Assembly (NCBI GenBank): GCA_015501585.1
Contig: JADNRY010000021.1
Coordinates: forward strand, 310,001-374,000
Length of the DNA: 64,000 nucleotides
Direction: 5' to 3'
Origin: Rhodocollybia butyracea
Taxonomy: Eukaryota; Basidiomycota; Agaricomycetes; Agaricales; Omphalotaceae
The position numbers and the translations under genes were made by a program. How positions within the stretch are numbered: position 1 is the first letter of the stretch; the number at the start of each line of letters is the position of its first letter. The notes under the pieces were generated by a model. That model made no database searches. It was not told where the DNA came from and saw only the letters and a list, made by a program, of their open reading frames with translations. Shown here piece after piece: positions 45,555 to 58,001 of this stretch.

Positions 45555-48394
45555 TCAGGTATTAACCGATATCGACTTGTTAGACATGGACGGGAAATAA
45601 GAGTCTTCTGCTTCGGAATCAGTAATTACCGGCTCCTCTTGTTCCTCCTCGATAGTGTTGGCGTAAACTGTGTCAAGCATGCTGGTGAGGCCTGTTTCTA
45701 CCACCGAAAGGCACTTTGAGAGATCATCAATCGTCCGTGCTAACTCGGCCTGGGTACTCTCAATTGACACAAGTGTCGAGTAGTCTAAGGGCTTGAGAAC
45801 TGGCAGGATAGATGATCCGGATAAAGACGAGATGGAAACCAATGAGGACGAAGGTTTATGCGAGTGCATACGATTTGAAGGATACATAGAGGATGTCATA
45901 TCCACCGGAGCAGAGCGCAGATCAAATGAAGGAGGTGAGCTGGTCCGAGGTAACCCAAATGATGATCCGTTCTCTTTGAATGGTGGAGCTGGGTTGAATG
46001 TTGTGGATGAGTTAAGGTGGCTTGGTGAAGGTGTGAATTGACGGTTATTGACGACAGCTGAAGGAGAAGGTGGTAGGAGATCTGTAAGACCCATGTGGTG
46101 CTCGGATGATAATGAGGGAATCTAAAAATAGTGTTTTGTATCGACAAAAGTTGAATCTAGACAACTGCATCACTAACCTTCAATACATCCTTGAGCCCTG
46201 GTGTACCCAGATTTAAAGTACGGCCATTGGAACTAGAGTCACTTCCGCTCCGATTTCTCCTCATCGGCTCAGCAAACGGTCTGACGGGAGGTAGGAGTGG
46301 GAGAGCATCCGTAGAAGCATTCGTATGCTGCAAAGACGGAAGGGCGGCAAATGTCGCACCAGGTGGACTCTGGACCTCAGGTAATGCAGTCGCAGACCGA
46401 GTACGCATTATTGATGGTGTGGGACGAGGTATAGAAGACGCACTCCTCCTGCTGACCGAGCTAGTATCCAGTGAATATGTTGTTTGATGCGATCCAGGGG
46501 AAGTTAAAGACGGATGTTTAGATGAGGATGGTTCACCAGCAGCTCTAGCAGATGAAGCTGCGACGACAGACCTGGGAGCAGCAGGGAATTGGAAGGCAGT
46601 TGAAGACGCGAGATTTGGATTCAAATCTAGGCCATCTGTACTGCTCGAGAGGCTTTCTGCCGTACTTTGCGACCTTTTCCGGGTTACAAGAGGTCTTGTA
46701 GTGGATGCTGTTGAGATGTCGGGCGAGGAAGATGACAGACCAGAAGGCGAGGTGGAGTTCACTGGTACTGTGTTAGGTGGAAGGTCAAGAGAATGGTCAG
46801 AGGATGACGGTATAGATATGTCTGGAGGACCTCTGGTGGAACGGACATCCCTGTACGTAGGGGTAGATCGTACCGTACCGGAAGCAGATGAGGAGCCCTC
46901 GCTCTTGTCTGTCGCTGGAGATATCTCATCCAGGATGTCATCCGGAACTTCACTGGACGGAGATGGGGAAAACTCGTCTTCTGATTTTGACAAGCTGCTC
47001 AGGCTCAATTTAGACCGGGCTGGTCTAGGGAACACGAAATCACGCGTCGTGGAAAGGTCATCCTCGTCGTCAACCAGAGGACGCCTAACTTGTGAAGAAG
47101 CAAGCGCAGTAGTTGGTAACGGGATCACTGGCTCTGTGGGCGTGCTACGGCTGAAAGGCTGTTGGAACGCTGGTGAACGAAATGTGTTTTGTTGCGTTGT
47201 CTCGTCTTCGAATAAATGTCGTAGAGATGAGGGTAAAGGTGTAGCGGGTCCTGGGCGAATGGTAGCTTGAGCACTGACAGGTTCAACTTCTAGTCCATCA
47301 TAATAGGAATTCATATCCTCTCCCAAAGACGGCGCGTGAGAGCGCCCTCGAACAGTCTCAAATTCCCATGTGCTTTCGCTATCGAAATCCTTGGCGTCAA
47401 ATCTGTGGTATAATCAATGTGGCGCAGCGAGGACTTAAACGACACGTACCCTTCTTCCTCCCAATCTAAAGGGCCTGCCAGACTGTCTCGGGGTCCAGCT
47501 TGTTGTAATCGCCGGACCAACTCTTGCAAGAATGAGACAGGAACTTTGGTTATTGATTTGATCCACTTTGTTTTAATAAGCTCGTCCGCAGGAAGACGCT
47601 AATGACATTAAATGAGCAATACGGATGGTATAGATTATGGAAGTCCTCACTTCCGTTGGTGCCTCCTTTAAGCAAAACGACATGAAATCGCGCATGTCTT
47701 TACTGGCTTCTGTATCGGTGAGACGCGGGGGTTTGGCTCTGGGAATGAGATCCATAACCTTGAACTTGTCAAGATTAGAATGCGGAGGGGTTCCTTTGAC
47801 CATCTCATAGATCATGATGCCCAAACTCCAGATATCGGCCTTGGTGTCGTATGCTGGAACCGCCTGAACGACTTCTGGTGCCATCCAATACGGTGTCCCT
47901 GTGAGGGTATTTCGTTTACTAGATGCTGTGGCAAGCAATGCCGAGACACCAAAGTCACAAATCATGACTTTTCCAGTGGCAGCGACGAGGACATTGGCAG
48001 CCTTCATATCTCGATGGATCACTGGGACTTTGTGCAGATAGCTGAGGCCGACAAGGACCTCTCGAATGATGACAGATATGAACCTTTCCTCAAGACAGTT
48101 ATCCTGCGAAGCCTTCATCAATGATAACACGCTGCCTCCTTGCGCAAGCTCCATAACAATCCAAACCCTGGGTCCATCCATATAACAACCATAATATTTT
48201 GTAATATTCGGGGCATCTCTGAGTTGGGTCAATAAGGCAACCTCTCGTTGAATGTCGCCAACATCGTCATCTGCAGTGTCGAGATTTATGATCTTTAGCG
48301 CAACTACATTGCCTGTCGCAATGTGAATGCCTTTGGAAACAGATCCGTATGCTCCTTTTCCGACAGTTTCTAACCTTTTAAAAATGGTATTCAC
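45555..48394 (-). CDS. STE20/GCK-family protein kinase (Kic1/Nak1-like)
   Basis: Ser/Thr kinase probably of the RAM/MOR polarity network. Visible kinase motifs: FKRLETVGKGAYGSVSKG (Gly loop), VVALKIINLD (Lys), HRDMKAANVL, DFGVSALL, TLTGTPYWMAPEVVQ and ADIWSLGIMIYEM. The kinase is followed by LPADELIKTKWIKS and a long low-complexity Ser/Pro/Thr tail rich in possible phosphosites, ending SYFPSMSNKSISVNT (stop at 45555). The 48394 limit is the earliest in-frame coding seen; that codon is GTG, so the true N-terminus lies in an upstream exon joined at an acceptor about 48400 (GGCAG), probably within 48400-48640. Kinase subfamily is inferred from the catalytic domain. Confidence 0.85.
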
Positions 48395-48645
48395 ATTTAC
48401 ATCTGCCTAGTGGATGTTGGTAGTTTCCAAACTGATAAAACCATCGACGCACCATGGAAACGGTGTTTTCTGTCTCACTGAAATCTCTAGATCTAGCTTG
48501 TTAGTGTGGTGGCGAATTGGCCTAGACAGCAAAGAAAAGCTGAGAGGTGGAAATTCGAGAACATCAAGTTCAAGATCAGGAAAGGTCAAGCATTCACGAG
48601 CGCTTATGTTTCCAAAGAACAATTCTCACGTTTGTCTTCTCCATC

Positions 48646-50083
48646 ATGGCGCGCCGACGAAAAAACCGAACTCATCTCAAAGGCGACGTCGCAAAAGATG
48701 AAAATACCGCTTCTGGGCCAAAATCATTCATCATCAAACATGGCCAAGTTGGATCCTCTGTTTCTCAGCTCGTGAGGGATATGCGAAAAGTTATGGAACC
48801 CAACACAGCCAGCAGACTCAAGGTATATTTTTTCTTGCTGATTTGTGGTCGGTATCTGAGTTGAAAAAGGAAAGAAACAGGAATAAACTAAAAGACTATC
48901 TGACTCTCGCTCCGGCACTGCATGTAACCCATCTACTTGCTTTTACCCTCACCGACATTGCGCCTTCACTTCGAATTGTCCGTCTGTCAAATGGCCCGAC
49001 GCTCAGCTTCCGCGTGGAGAGATATAGTTTAACCAAAGATATATTGAATAACTCCAAACGAGCCAGAAGTATAGGCATGGAATATCTTACACCACCATTG
49101 GCAAGTTGTGTTCTTCGAGATTAATCATCAACTAATCAACTAACCCTGGAGTAGTTGGTGCTCGCCTCTTTCCCTCCTCCAGGACCTACAACTCCTGCTC
49201 ATCTTCCCCTCGTCATGAAGGCTTTCCAATCCCTATTTCCTTCCTTGTCACCCCAAAATTTGACTCTTTCCTCCGCTCGTCGTGTCGTCCTGGTTGCACA
49301 CAATCCTGACCGCGGTACGATCGACTTTCGTCATTATATCATCACTGTTAAACCATATGGTGTATCTAAACGCGTCCGTCGTGTCTTGGAAGGCGCCCCG
49401 ACCAAAAGTTCTACCGGATCTGTCCTGGATCTTGGAAACGAACGCGATGTTGCAGACTTTGTTCTGCGAAAACGAGGAGAGCCCGGTCCTGATGGAGGCT
49501 ATGAAAGTGCTGCTTCCTCGGCGGAAAGCGCAGTCGGAGATGACGGAGATGCAGTCAATCTAGCGGACGATTATGTCGGACGAAATAACAAAAAGGGCCA
49601 ACGGAGAGCTGTGCGCCTAGATGAGGTTGGACCCAGGCTTGAACTCCGACTTGTGAAGATCACAGAAGGTGTTCCAGGAAAAGAAGGGGCTGTGATGTAT
49701 CACGAATTTGGTGACGGCATTTCTTTTTGAAGAGTAAACTAAAACTGATCGTGCTGCATGTAGTCAAAAAATCAAAGAAGGAAGCCGCTGCTCAGAACGC
49801 CGCCCATGCCGCTAAAGAAAAACTTAGAAAAGAGAGAAGAGAGGAACAGGAAAGAAACGTTGCAAGAAAGAAAGCAGAAAAAGACAAAGATGATCGGGAC
49901 GTTCATTTCGATAATGCAGAAGAGGATGAAGATGGATCAGATTCCGATGGCGACGTACAAGATGATTGGAATAATGAAGAGGAAATCACTGACGGAGAAG
50001 AAGCAGAGAGTAGCGACGAGGAGGAGGAGGCGGAGGGATTACGGAGACCAACCAAGAAGCAGAAAGTGCGGGGGAAAGGGTGA
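48646..50083 (+). CDS. SSF1: Ribosome biogenesis Brix protein SSF1/Peter Pan
   Basis: Nucleolar 60S assembly factor. ATG at 48646: MARRRKNRTHLKGDVAKDE. Brix-domain signatures: SFIIKHGQVGSSVSQLVRDM RKVMEPNTASRLK, then LKDYLTLAPALHVTHLLAFT, LRIVRLSNGPTLSFRVERYS, HYIITVKPYGVSKRVRRVL and GPRLELRLVKITEGV. A GC-AG intron (49101-49154, donor GCAAGT) lies in EYLTPPL|LVLASFPPPG. The C-terminal tail is Lys/Glu-rich then very acidic (DDWNNEEEITDGEEAESSDE). Stop at 50083. Five exons; identity secure. Confidence 0.94.
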
Positions 50084-50306
50084 TGAATAAATATATAGCT
50101 AGTATCTTTGTTTCCTTTTTCATAAGTATGTGATACTTACGCAAAAGTCAGTGTGATCGAATCGAAGATATGACCCGGAGTCACAGAGTAAAGAGTGACT
50201 CAGGAGTCAGAACCAACAGTGATGTTCGCTGTGCGGAACACGAGGCACTCGAGTATATAAACCCTCGACTAACTTGGACTCGTTACTACTACCCACATCC
50301 CTCACC

Positions 50307-53300
50307 ATGAGTTTTCGAGGACGCGGTGCTAATTTTGACAATAGAGGTGGACGTGGCAGCTTTCGAGGGGGAGGACGCGGCGGCGGAGGTCGTCAGGGAG
50401 GACCGCCGCGCAGCCAGCCTGTCGATGTAACAGTAACGACGAACTGCTTCGCCATAAAGAGGTTTGCATGAAGTTCAAGTCATACAGTCCTGAAGCTAAA
50501 TTTTCATGTAGACTACCTCAAAAAGACTACTTTTTATACGGAAGTAAGCATCTTGAAATACCTACTCTCAGCTCATCGCTAACCGTTATTTTAGTCAGTA
50601 CGCGTTTATTTTCTCCAGTCGCAGTATCAGCTTATGCTTTCGCAGTGTTCGAGCCAGAAGTTTCCAACTTCGCTCGCCGTCAAGAATTATTTGACAGACT
50701 GCAGACACATGTCGCCCCTCATGTTTTCAATCCCCGAGCGATGTACGATGGGAAAGCTCTGGTGTTTTCTTCTCATCTACTGAGAGACACAGCCGGAGAC
50801 GGATCAGGACTTCAGGTCAGTGATTTTTTCCCCCATTTGTAACGTCCATTGCCATCGAACTAGCGGACCCTTAGTTTCTAGTGGGATTCTCTAACAAGCC
50901 TCCGACCGAAACAGTTCGCGGGGTCTACAAACTCATTTTCAAACTCACCGCTAGTGAACCTATATCTGCAAAGCAAGTGTACTCAGTAACATCTTTGTTT
51001 GGCGTTTTACTTATTGCCGGCGCGGTTCGCGATGTAGAAATCTCGATACTTTGATCCATAGACAGGATGTTATGGAAAATCCACAGGCTGCTACTGCTCT
51101 CAACCTTCTGAATATAATCATTCGGCAGGACAGTAATCAGTAGGTTTCCAGGACCACATTATAGTGAAGCTAATTCATGCATACATTTAGAAAATACCCG
51201 CATAATGCCAGAGCTTTCTTCTCTAAAGTTGGCAAAAAGGAACTGAAAGGAATTGAGCTTTGGCGTGGTTTCTTTCAGTAAGAGTGTAGTAGTCCCTCCG
51301 TGAATCCTAGCTAATAGTTTCCTCCAGGTCAGTTCGCCCCACAAAGGATGCACTACTAGTTAACATCGATACTACCATGACCGCGGTGTAAGTCATCGTG
51401 TTCTGATGAAGTTAGTAACTTGAATTAATTCCATGACACAGCATAAAGGAGGGATCACTTCTTGATGTAGCGATGGACTACATGGGGTTTCGAAACACTC
51501 GAGAACTAGCTATCAATGAGCAGAGTCATCACTATCATGCACTTGAAACCTTCTTCAAAAAGATTCGCGTCGTATTACAAACAACCAAGAAAACAAGGAC
51601 CATCCGTGGTCTTGTTGCCAACGCTGGAAAGTTTGCATTTAGTAAAGATGGAGAAAGTATGACCGTTGAGGTAACACAGAAAATCTGCCTGCATCCTTTT
51701 TGATAAATCCCTAATGATTGCGGTTTAGCAATATCTTAACAAGACATATAACATCCGAATCGCCTATCCGAATATCGTAGGTGTACGCTTGACCAAACGC
51801 GATGAAGAAAACCAGATTGTTCTCCCTTTGGAAATGTGCCAAATCAAATCAGGTCAATTCTATAAGCAACGGCTTCAAGATGTCGACACAGTAGAAGCAG
51901 TAAAATTCGCAACACTCAATCCATCAGATCGTTTGAACGCGATTAAGGGTAGTCGTACTGGATCCTTGCCTATGGCTGACTCTCCGGTATGTCAAGTCGA
52001 CGCACTTATGTAGAAATACCTATCTGAATGAAGCACAGATCCTTCATTATCATACTTCGGAATTTGTTGTGGAATCTGGCATGCAGATCAGTAGTGACCC
52101 CATAGAAATCCGTGGGCAACTTCTCGCCCTACCGAAAGTGAAGTTTCAAGATATGGCTCTCGTAAGGTCCTATTAGTATCTTTGTTGTTGTACTTATTAT
52201 TTCTCTTGGCAGGATCCTGAAAATGGAAGCTGGAATGTGCTCAATCGTATTCTCTTCAAATCAGTTCCTCTAAATATTTGGGCCATCGTAAACTTCGCTG
52301 ATAGAGCCGCTAATCAGATTGATACGGTTATCTCGTCGATTATGGGCTGCGCCAAAAACTTGGGTAAGTGCCAATATCCATGACCTCAATTAGGTATCGA
52401 TAGTATATACCACAGGAATGAGCATTAATCCGCCCTTTACTGTACAGTCTGGGTCTGGACAGGCTGTCGAGCAGGTGCGCGTGCACTCTGTGTGTCAAGA
52501 TGATTAGTTTTTTAACTTTCCTCCTATGTAGTCACTTGATCGTACCATGAGGGAACTGCAGAAGACGAATCCGAACTTAGGAAAATCGGGCCCACCTCCT
52601 TTGCTAGTGGTCATACTGCCACAAAATGCTGCTGAGGTACGGCACCGAGTAAAGCACTGGGGTGACGTTAGAGCTGGTGAACATTTTCGATGTCTAGTTT
52701 AGGATAGTCGCTCAACTGGATATGTAGGTATCATCACCCAGTGTATTCGCGAAGGAAAGCTGGCCCGGGCGAACAACCAATATTTCAATAACATTGCTTT
52801 AAAGTAGGACCTCTCAATTGCGGTATACAAAAGTTTACTGATTTGATTTTAGGCTCAACGCAAGACTGAAGGGATCGAACTTTATAGTAGATTCTCCTGC
52901 AATGAAAGAACTTACAAGTAACGGCCGCTTTATCATCATGGGAGCAGTGAGTGAATCTTGTATCAGAGGCTCGGATAATCCTGACCGTTTGAACTTTGAA
53001 GGATGTCGCGCATCCTGGCCCTGGCGTTCAAAAACCCTCAATGACCAGTCTTGTGTGGTCCTCTGATCAACATGCAACACAGTATAGCGCAATCACTGAG
53101 ATCCAGAGTCCGCGTTTGGAGATCATCCAGAACTTGAAGCAGATGGTTTATGATGCTATCTTCGGCTTTGGGAAATTGAACCACTCCCCTTCCCAGATCA
53201 TATTCTTTAGGGATGGAGTCAGCGAGGGTGAATTCAAAAAGGTAGTTGAGCATGAGCTCCAAGATATCAAGATAGCCATCGACGAACTATGGGCAAATCT

Positions 53301-54132
53301 AAACCTCAAGGATCTCAAGCCGAAGCTCACATTCATCGTAGTGGGCAAAAGGTATATTTTGTGCTTTGATAAAAAGGGTCTGAACGTGAACTCATTTTTA
53401 GGCACCACATTGCTTTCTTCCCAGCCAAGAATTCGTAAGTTTGTTTGAGTAATATCAATTACAAATTCATACTCCTTGCAGCTCCGCTGACGATGGAAAG
53501 GGAAATTGTGTTGCGGGCTTCGCTAGCAATGTAGAAGATCTTTCGCATCCATCTACTACCGATTTCTATCTTCAGTCGCATGGAGCCATTCAAGGCAGTA
53601 AGTTGTAATACGTTCTTCCATTGAAACTACTGATCATTGTTTTCCGACAGCTTCACGTTCGGCGCATTATACAATTATACATGACGATATCTACAACTTC
53701 AATGTTAGCAAGTCAGTCATAACCCTTTTCACTATGAAATTTTCACTCACACTGCGGAGTAGGATTCAAGAACTTAGTTTTGCGTTGTGTCATGTTTACC
53801 AGAAAGCGACCCGAAGCGTTTCCATCCCAGCTCCAATATACTGTAAGCCTCCAATTCACCGCTCCTTTTGATCTTCGCATATTCATGCTGCTCTGGCCCT
53901 TGAATACAGATGCTGATGTAAGTGTTCATCCCACTGGCAGTTCATCTCAGTTTAGCATTAATGACTCTCTGATACACAGCTTGCCTGCGCTCGTAGCGCA
54001 TTCCATTATCACCCTGGATCGACCGATGGTTCCAGCATTTCTTCTGGTTACCAGAACTTCAATCTCGACGAATGGAAAGGGAAGTTTAATAAAATCAACC
54101 AAGGCATCGTGAAAAGCATGTATTTTCTCTGA
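50307..54132 (+). CDS. Argonaute 1
   Basis: Small-RNA-guided slicer of the fungal RNAi pathway. ATG at 50307. N-terminal RGG box (GGRGSFRGGGRGGGGRQGG), N domain (TTNCFAIKRLPQKDYFLY), DUF1785-like KELKGIELWRGFFQSVRPT, PAZ (RTIRGLVANAGKFAFSKDGE, YNIRIAYPNIVGVRLTKRDE), MID (GGRLQ-like PPPLLVVILPQNAAEV) and PIWI. The catalytic tetrad looks complete: MGADVAHPGPG, Glu in RLEIIQNLKQM, FFRDGVSEGEF and YYADLACARS (Asp-Glu-Asp-Asp). The last catalytic Asp is encoded by an 8-nt exon, 53910-53917. C-terminus MYFL, TGA at 54130-54132. About 20 short exons. Exons around 50540-50640 are uncertain. Confidence 0.93.
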
Positions 54133-54730
54133 ATCCATGCGTGCTTCGTGTTTGAATTTGTTGCAATGTACTATGTATACGTAGAGAGTACTTCTTGTGT
54201 ATTGATCGCAAAGCTTTGACCGAAAGTTACATCTTCACACCTCGAAAAAAAGCACTGCAGCAGTTTAAATAATTTACCAAAGGATACAAAAGGAGTCGAA
54301 GTTCTAGAAAGCCGTTGTGCGTTCCCAAAGCTACACGAATAGGTCGAGTCAAGGAAGGAAGGATACACGAAAGCAAGTAACTTACGCAAAGTGAATTGTA
54401 CAGTGGTAAAGGAATGTGATTGTTCGAAGCAAGACGAACGGGGGATATCGATAAAATACAGTATAGGCTACAACACTCACGTGCAGAAGCAAGCTGAGGT
54501 TTGTAGGTGAGAGAGCTCAAGAAAAGGGGGATACAGTACTATGAGGACCTATTACCAAAATACGCGGAAGGATAGAAAAAATCAAAAGAGCGGGTACGAG
54601 AGTATTGACACAGATATGGCTAGGACGAACTAAAAAAAATAAAAGCATATAGATGATCGAAAAGATGGATACAAGGATTGTGATAGGTCTGTATTAAAGA
54701 TGCAACAAAAGATGGTGAAAATCGGGCAAA
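54133..54730. other. Intergenic, convergent 3' ends
   Basis: Presumed 3' UTRs of Argonaute 1 and the PKA catalytic subunit; nothing else recognised. Confidence 0.5.
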
Positions 54731-56330
54731 TCAAAACTCAAGGAACTGATATGCAATCGGGTCGAACCGTTGGAGGGGGGACATTGACTCTTCTTTGATA
54801 AGACCAGGGATTTCTTCCGCAGGAGGAAAAGGCAGATGGAGGAAGTGCCTTGTATCATCGCCAGACGATGTGTGAGGTATTATAGGTGCCTGAAGGAAGA
54901 TATAGTAAGAAGGCAGAACAGGATCAGATCCAAGAAAAAGCTTACGCCAATCTCCCTTTTTTCCAGCGCATCCCAGTCAACTCCTCTGAACCAAGGATGG
55001 TCTAAAATATCTTGTGGACCTCCAATCATGTTTCCCAACCTTTGTGTTCGGTCTGGATTCAAGAAAGATCGCACCAAGCTCCTCGACAACGGGTCCATAC
55101 TTCTGGGCCAGTGTATATGGCCATTGAGTATTTTTTTCGTAGATCCCATACGGCGATTCATCATAGAAAGGGGGGTATCCAACAAGCATCTCATAGCACA
55201 ACACTCCGCAGGCCCACCAATCAGCGGCTTTTCCATGTCCGTCAGATTGGATGATTTCCGGTGCAAGGTATTCCGGTGTCCCACATAAAGTCCAAGTACG
55301 GTCATCCACGATCTTTGCAAAGCCAAAATCGGTGAGAAGAAGATAGCCTCGAGAGTCCAGAAGCAAGTTTTCGGGTTTGAGATCACGATAGATGATATTG
55401 TACGAGTGTAGGTATTTGAGAGCAAGGATGATGGTTGCCAGATAAAATCGCGTCACGTCAGGGGTGAAGCGCTGTGCTCTTCGTAAATGCGTGAAGAGTT
55501 CCCCTCCAGGGACGTACGACATAAGCATGTATACGTTCAAACTATCTTGGAACGTCGCGAATAGTTCAACGATGAACGGGTGGTGGACACGGGAGAGGAT
55601 ATAACGCTCAGCATTAACATGCTCGACCTGGCGGAGACGGACGATTTCTGCCTTGGGGAGTACTTTTAGGGCAAAATGACTCAGTGATCTAGGGTCGCTT
55701 GACGAATATCGATGGCGAACCAACAGAACACGACCAAATGTGCCAGTGCCTAGCGAAAGGGAATGAGTACGTGATCTTCAGTTACAAGCTAAGAACAGCT
55801 GCACCCAAAGTTCCTCGGACTTCAAAATCCGTCAATTTTACGCCGTTCCTCTGCAGATGCACCTCCTCATCTTCTAACAGTTTTAAAGGCCGATGTCCTT
55901 CAGGTCCTCCTAGTGGGCGGGATAGAGCCTGAGCCTCCCGGACTCTGCTGATATCAATGGCCTCCCGTGATTTTCGAGGCTGCATATCAGCAACATTGGG
56001 GGTAAGAGCTGCATCTTCGATCGTTGATATGCCGGTCATATTAGAATCTGCCTGGCCTCCATCTTCCTCCACATTCATATCGAGGTCCTCGACTTCGTCC
56101 ATGCCAATATCAGCTTGTTCACTTTGACTTGGCGACATAGGTGGTGTTATAGGGGCATCTGGGACAACAGTCATTGACTCTCGGCGTGCAGGGCTGATCA
56201 CAGGCGGATACATCGAGCTTGGAAGATTGGAAGAGTCAAAGCTGGGATTTCTGCTGGCCGGAAGAGAAAGAGGAAGTTGAATATGTTCTGGTATGGATCC
56301 AGAGGAACCATTCAAGTACGAGGGGGACAT
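54731..56330 (-). CDS. cAMP-dependent protein kinase catalytic subunit, with an apparent frameshift
   Basis: AGC-family Ser/Thr kinase. ATG at 56328-56330 (MSPSYLNGSSGSIPE) is the first ATG in a frame open to 56399; an upstream exon is possible. A 150-residue low-complexity N-terminus precedes the kinase: GTGTFGRVLLVRH, FALKVLPKAEIVRLRQVEHV, MSYVPGGELFTHLR, YRDLKPENLLLD, LTDFGFAKIVDD, the PKA activation loop RTWTLCGTPEYLAPE and WWACGVLCYEMLVGYPPF. Then GIYEK should run into ILNGHIHWP, but an A7 run (T7 at 55131-55137) puts them out of frame by one base. Downstream DPDRTQRLGN-type and HPWFRGVDWDALEKREIG are intact, and the tail ends in FLEF, the hydrophobic motif. TGA at 54731-54733. Confidence 0.88.
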
Positions 56331-57753
56331 ATTGAGCGCTCCAGATTGGGTTAGACTCGAGGTAGAGAGGTTAAAAGCACGATTATAATATAGCCACACC
56401 TAGAAGAAAGCTCTGTTATTGAAGGAAATATCAATAACGATTACTGGTGAAATACCAGTGAAACCGACTGTTTGTTGACCTAAGGAGGCGCTGCAGCAGC
56501 CTTAGAGCACTGCAAAAGGAGAATCAGTAGCTATACATATCGTAGACTGAGAAGAAAAATTTCTGGTGCTGTGAGGAAAACACATACCGTACCACAAGTC
56601 AGTTTTACACGAGCCCGAGTAGGGAGAATGCCAACCAAGGCGCACTGCGACAGGTATAAAAGACACAAAGAAACAGCTAACTGCAACAGCAGCACCACGA
56701 CGACAACAACCCCAGGCGAAATGGTAGTCACTTGTATGAATGTTAGTCGCGACGTCTAATTTCACTTCAATTCCGGAACTATCAGGTGATCAACCATCAC
56801 TGCGCAGGCGCCGGTCGCCGACGCGATCCACAGTGCCCATACCTACACACAGGTTAAGCGCTAAGCAACCAGATCTGTCCAAGCAAGGAAAACCTATCAA
56901 CGTTTACATTGCTTCTCGAGCCAGAGAAAGTTCAAAGTTCTGTCCAAATTAGTAGTAGCGGCAAGCCACATGGCATTTCAACGTAACAACATGCTGGACA
57001 CCAAGGCAGATGAAATCAAGCAAGTGATACAAACGAGGTGGTTCCCCCTTCGGCCAACTCGAAGCTGAAAATACAAGTAACAGAAACACATCGTTCGATA
57101 CGAGCAAACGATGAGATTGCATCGCAGTCTCTCGGGCGTCGCTCGGACCGGTGGCACTGCCACTTAAGCCTCGGACTTCTCGGTCAAACGACAAGTCCTC
57201 CAAGCCCTAAGCCAAGGCCTAAGGCCTAAGGTATTAATTGGAAGTCAGGGGCCTAGGAGATCATCATCGACCTTCCTCTCCATCTATTCAACCGATATCT
57301 TTCTCGTTCTCCTGTCAGATGTCTGTAGCCCAACAGTTGCCAGCGCTTGATTCTATATACCAGACTCTGCGAAAACATGAACCTTGGTTCGTATTGTGTC
57401 TTGGACCAGACCCAGTTCTATGGATCTTCATATGCTGTCCATACGTGATCAAGAATCAACTGAGCTCACATGCGGGCACTCCGCTCAGTTGATTCTTGGC
57501 CACTTATGGCTGTGTTATGAGAGCATATACTAGTACCCCACCAAGTACTGTTTTAAACTGTTCCATTTAACGACGGAGAAATCATTTCATGGGAGGTGGA
57601 ATGTGTCCGTCCATGTCATACTTCACTCTCCACGATACGACGCACAGTCGTTAAATTTTGCCTGGCTTAGACTCAGGGCGCGTTGTAATTTAAGACGTTC
57701 GTTCGTTTTGCCAGCTCAGCTATGATAGTGATAAAGTTGTAACAAAATGTAAT
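56331..57753. other. Intergenic
   Basis: No supported gene. It includes probable 5' UTR exons of the kinase (an acceptor TTCTTCTAG near 56401 on the minus strand) and the hairpin at 57450-57498. A frame from ATG 57319 on the plus strand (MSVAQQLPALDSIYQTLRKH) is open for 58 codons, but no partner exon is evident. Confidence 0.5.
57450..57498. repeat. Perfect 16-bp inverted repeat with 17-nt loop
   Basis: CAAGAATCAACTGAGC (57450-57465) and its exact reverse complement (57483-57498), separated by 17 nt. RNA from either strand would form a 16-bp stem. It sits between the kinase and the second Argonaute. Confidence 0.9.
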
Positions 57754-58001
57754 CTAGTCAGATGTGCACCTGACGATAAAATGACCATTACGGCCCTCGG
57801 GTCTACTTGGTCGGTTTATCGTCTGGCACATAGGCCAATCTAGCACTACTATAGTAGTAGGCTGGGAACCCGCCGACACAAATTTGACCGTTCCACAGCA
57901 AGATTCACGAGCCATTTGGACACAAGTATCCTCAGGAAGGTCTTCTATGCGCACTTCTTCAAATTCCTCGACTCGGATATGCTGACCATACGCAACATGA
58001 C
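57754..58001 (-). CDS. Unrecognised coding-like exon, possibly 3' end of a small gene
   Basis: After a CAG acceptor at 58002 the minus strand reads HVAYGQHIRVEEFEEVRIED, LPEDTCVQMARESCCGTVKF and LDWPMCQTINRPSRPEGRNG with a stop at 57754. Composition is protein-like, with four Cys and no low complexity. An upstream frame (58024-58275, QTHIGHLLSCSPQRIAAISL) could hold earlier exons but I cannot find a join that keeps the frame. No family recognised; it could be a chance ORF. Confidence 0.35.

Noticed and set aside
46701..47270. 189-codon plus-strand ORF
   Set aside because: It is antisense to the Ser/Pro-rich tail of the GCK kinase; codon composition of that tail keeps the opposite frame open by chance.
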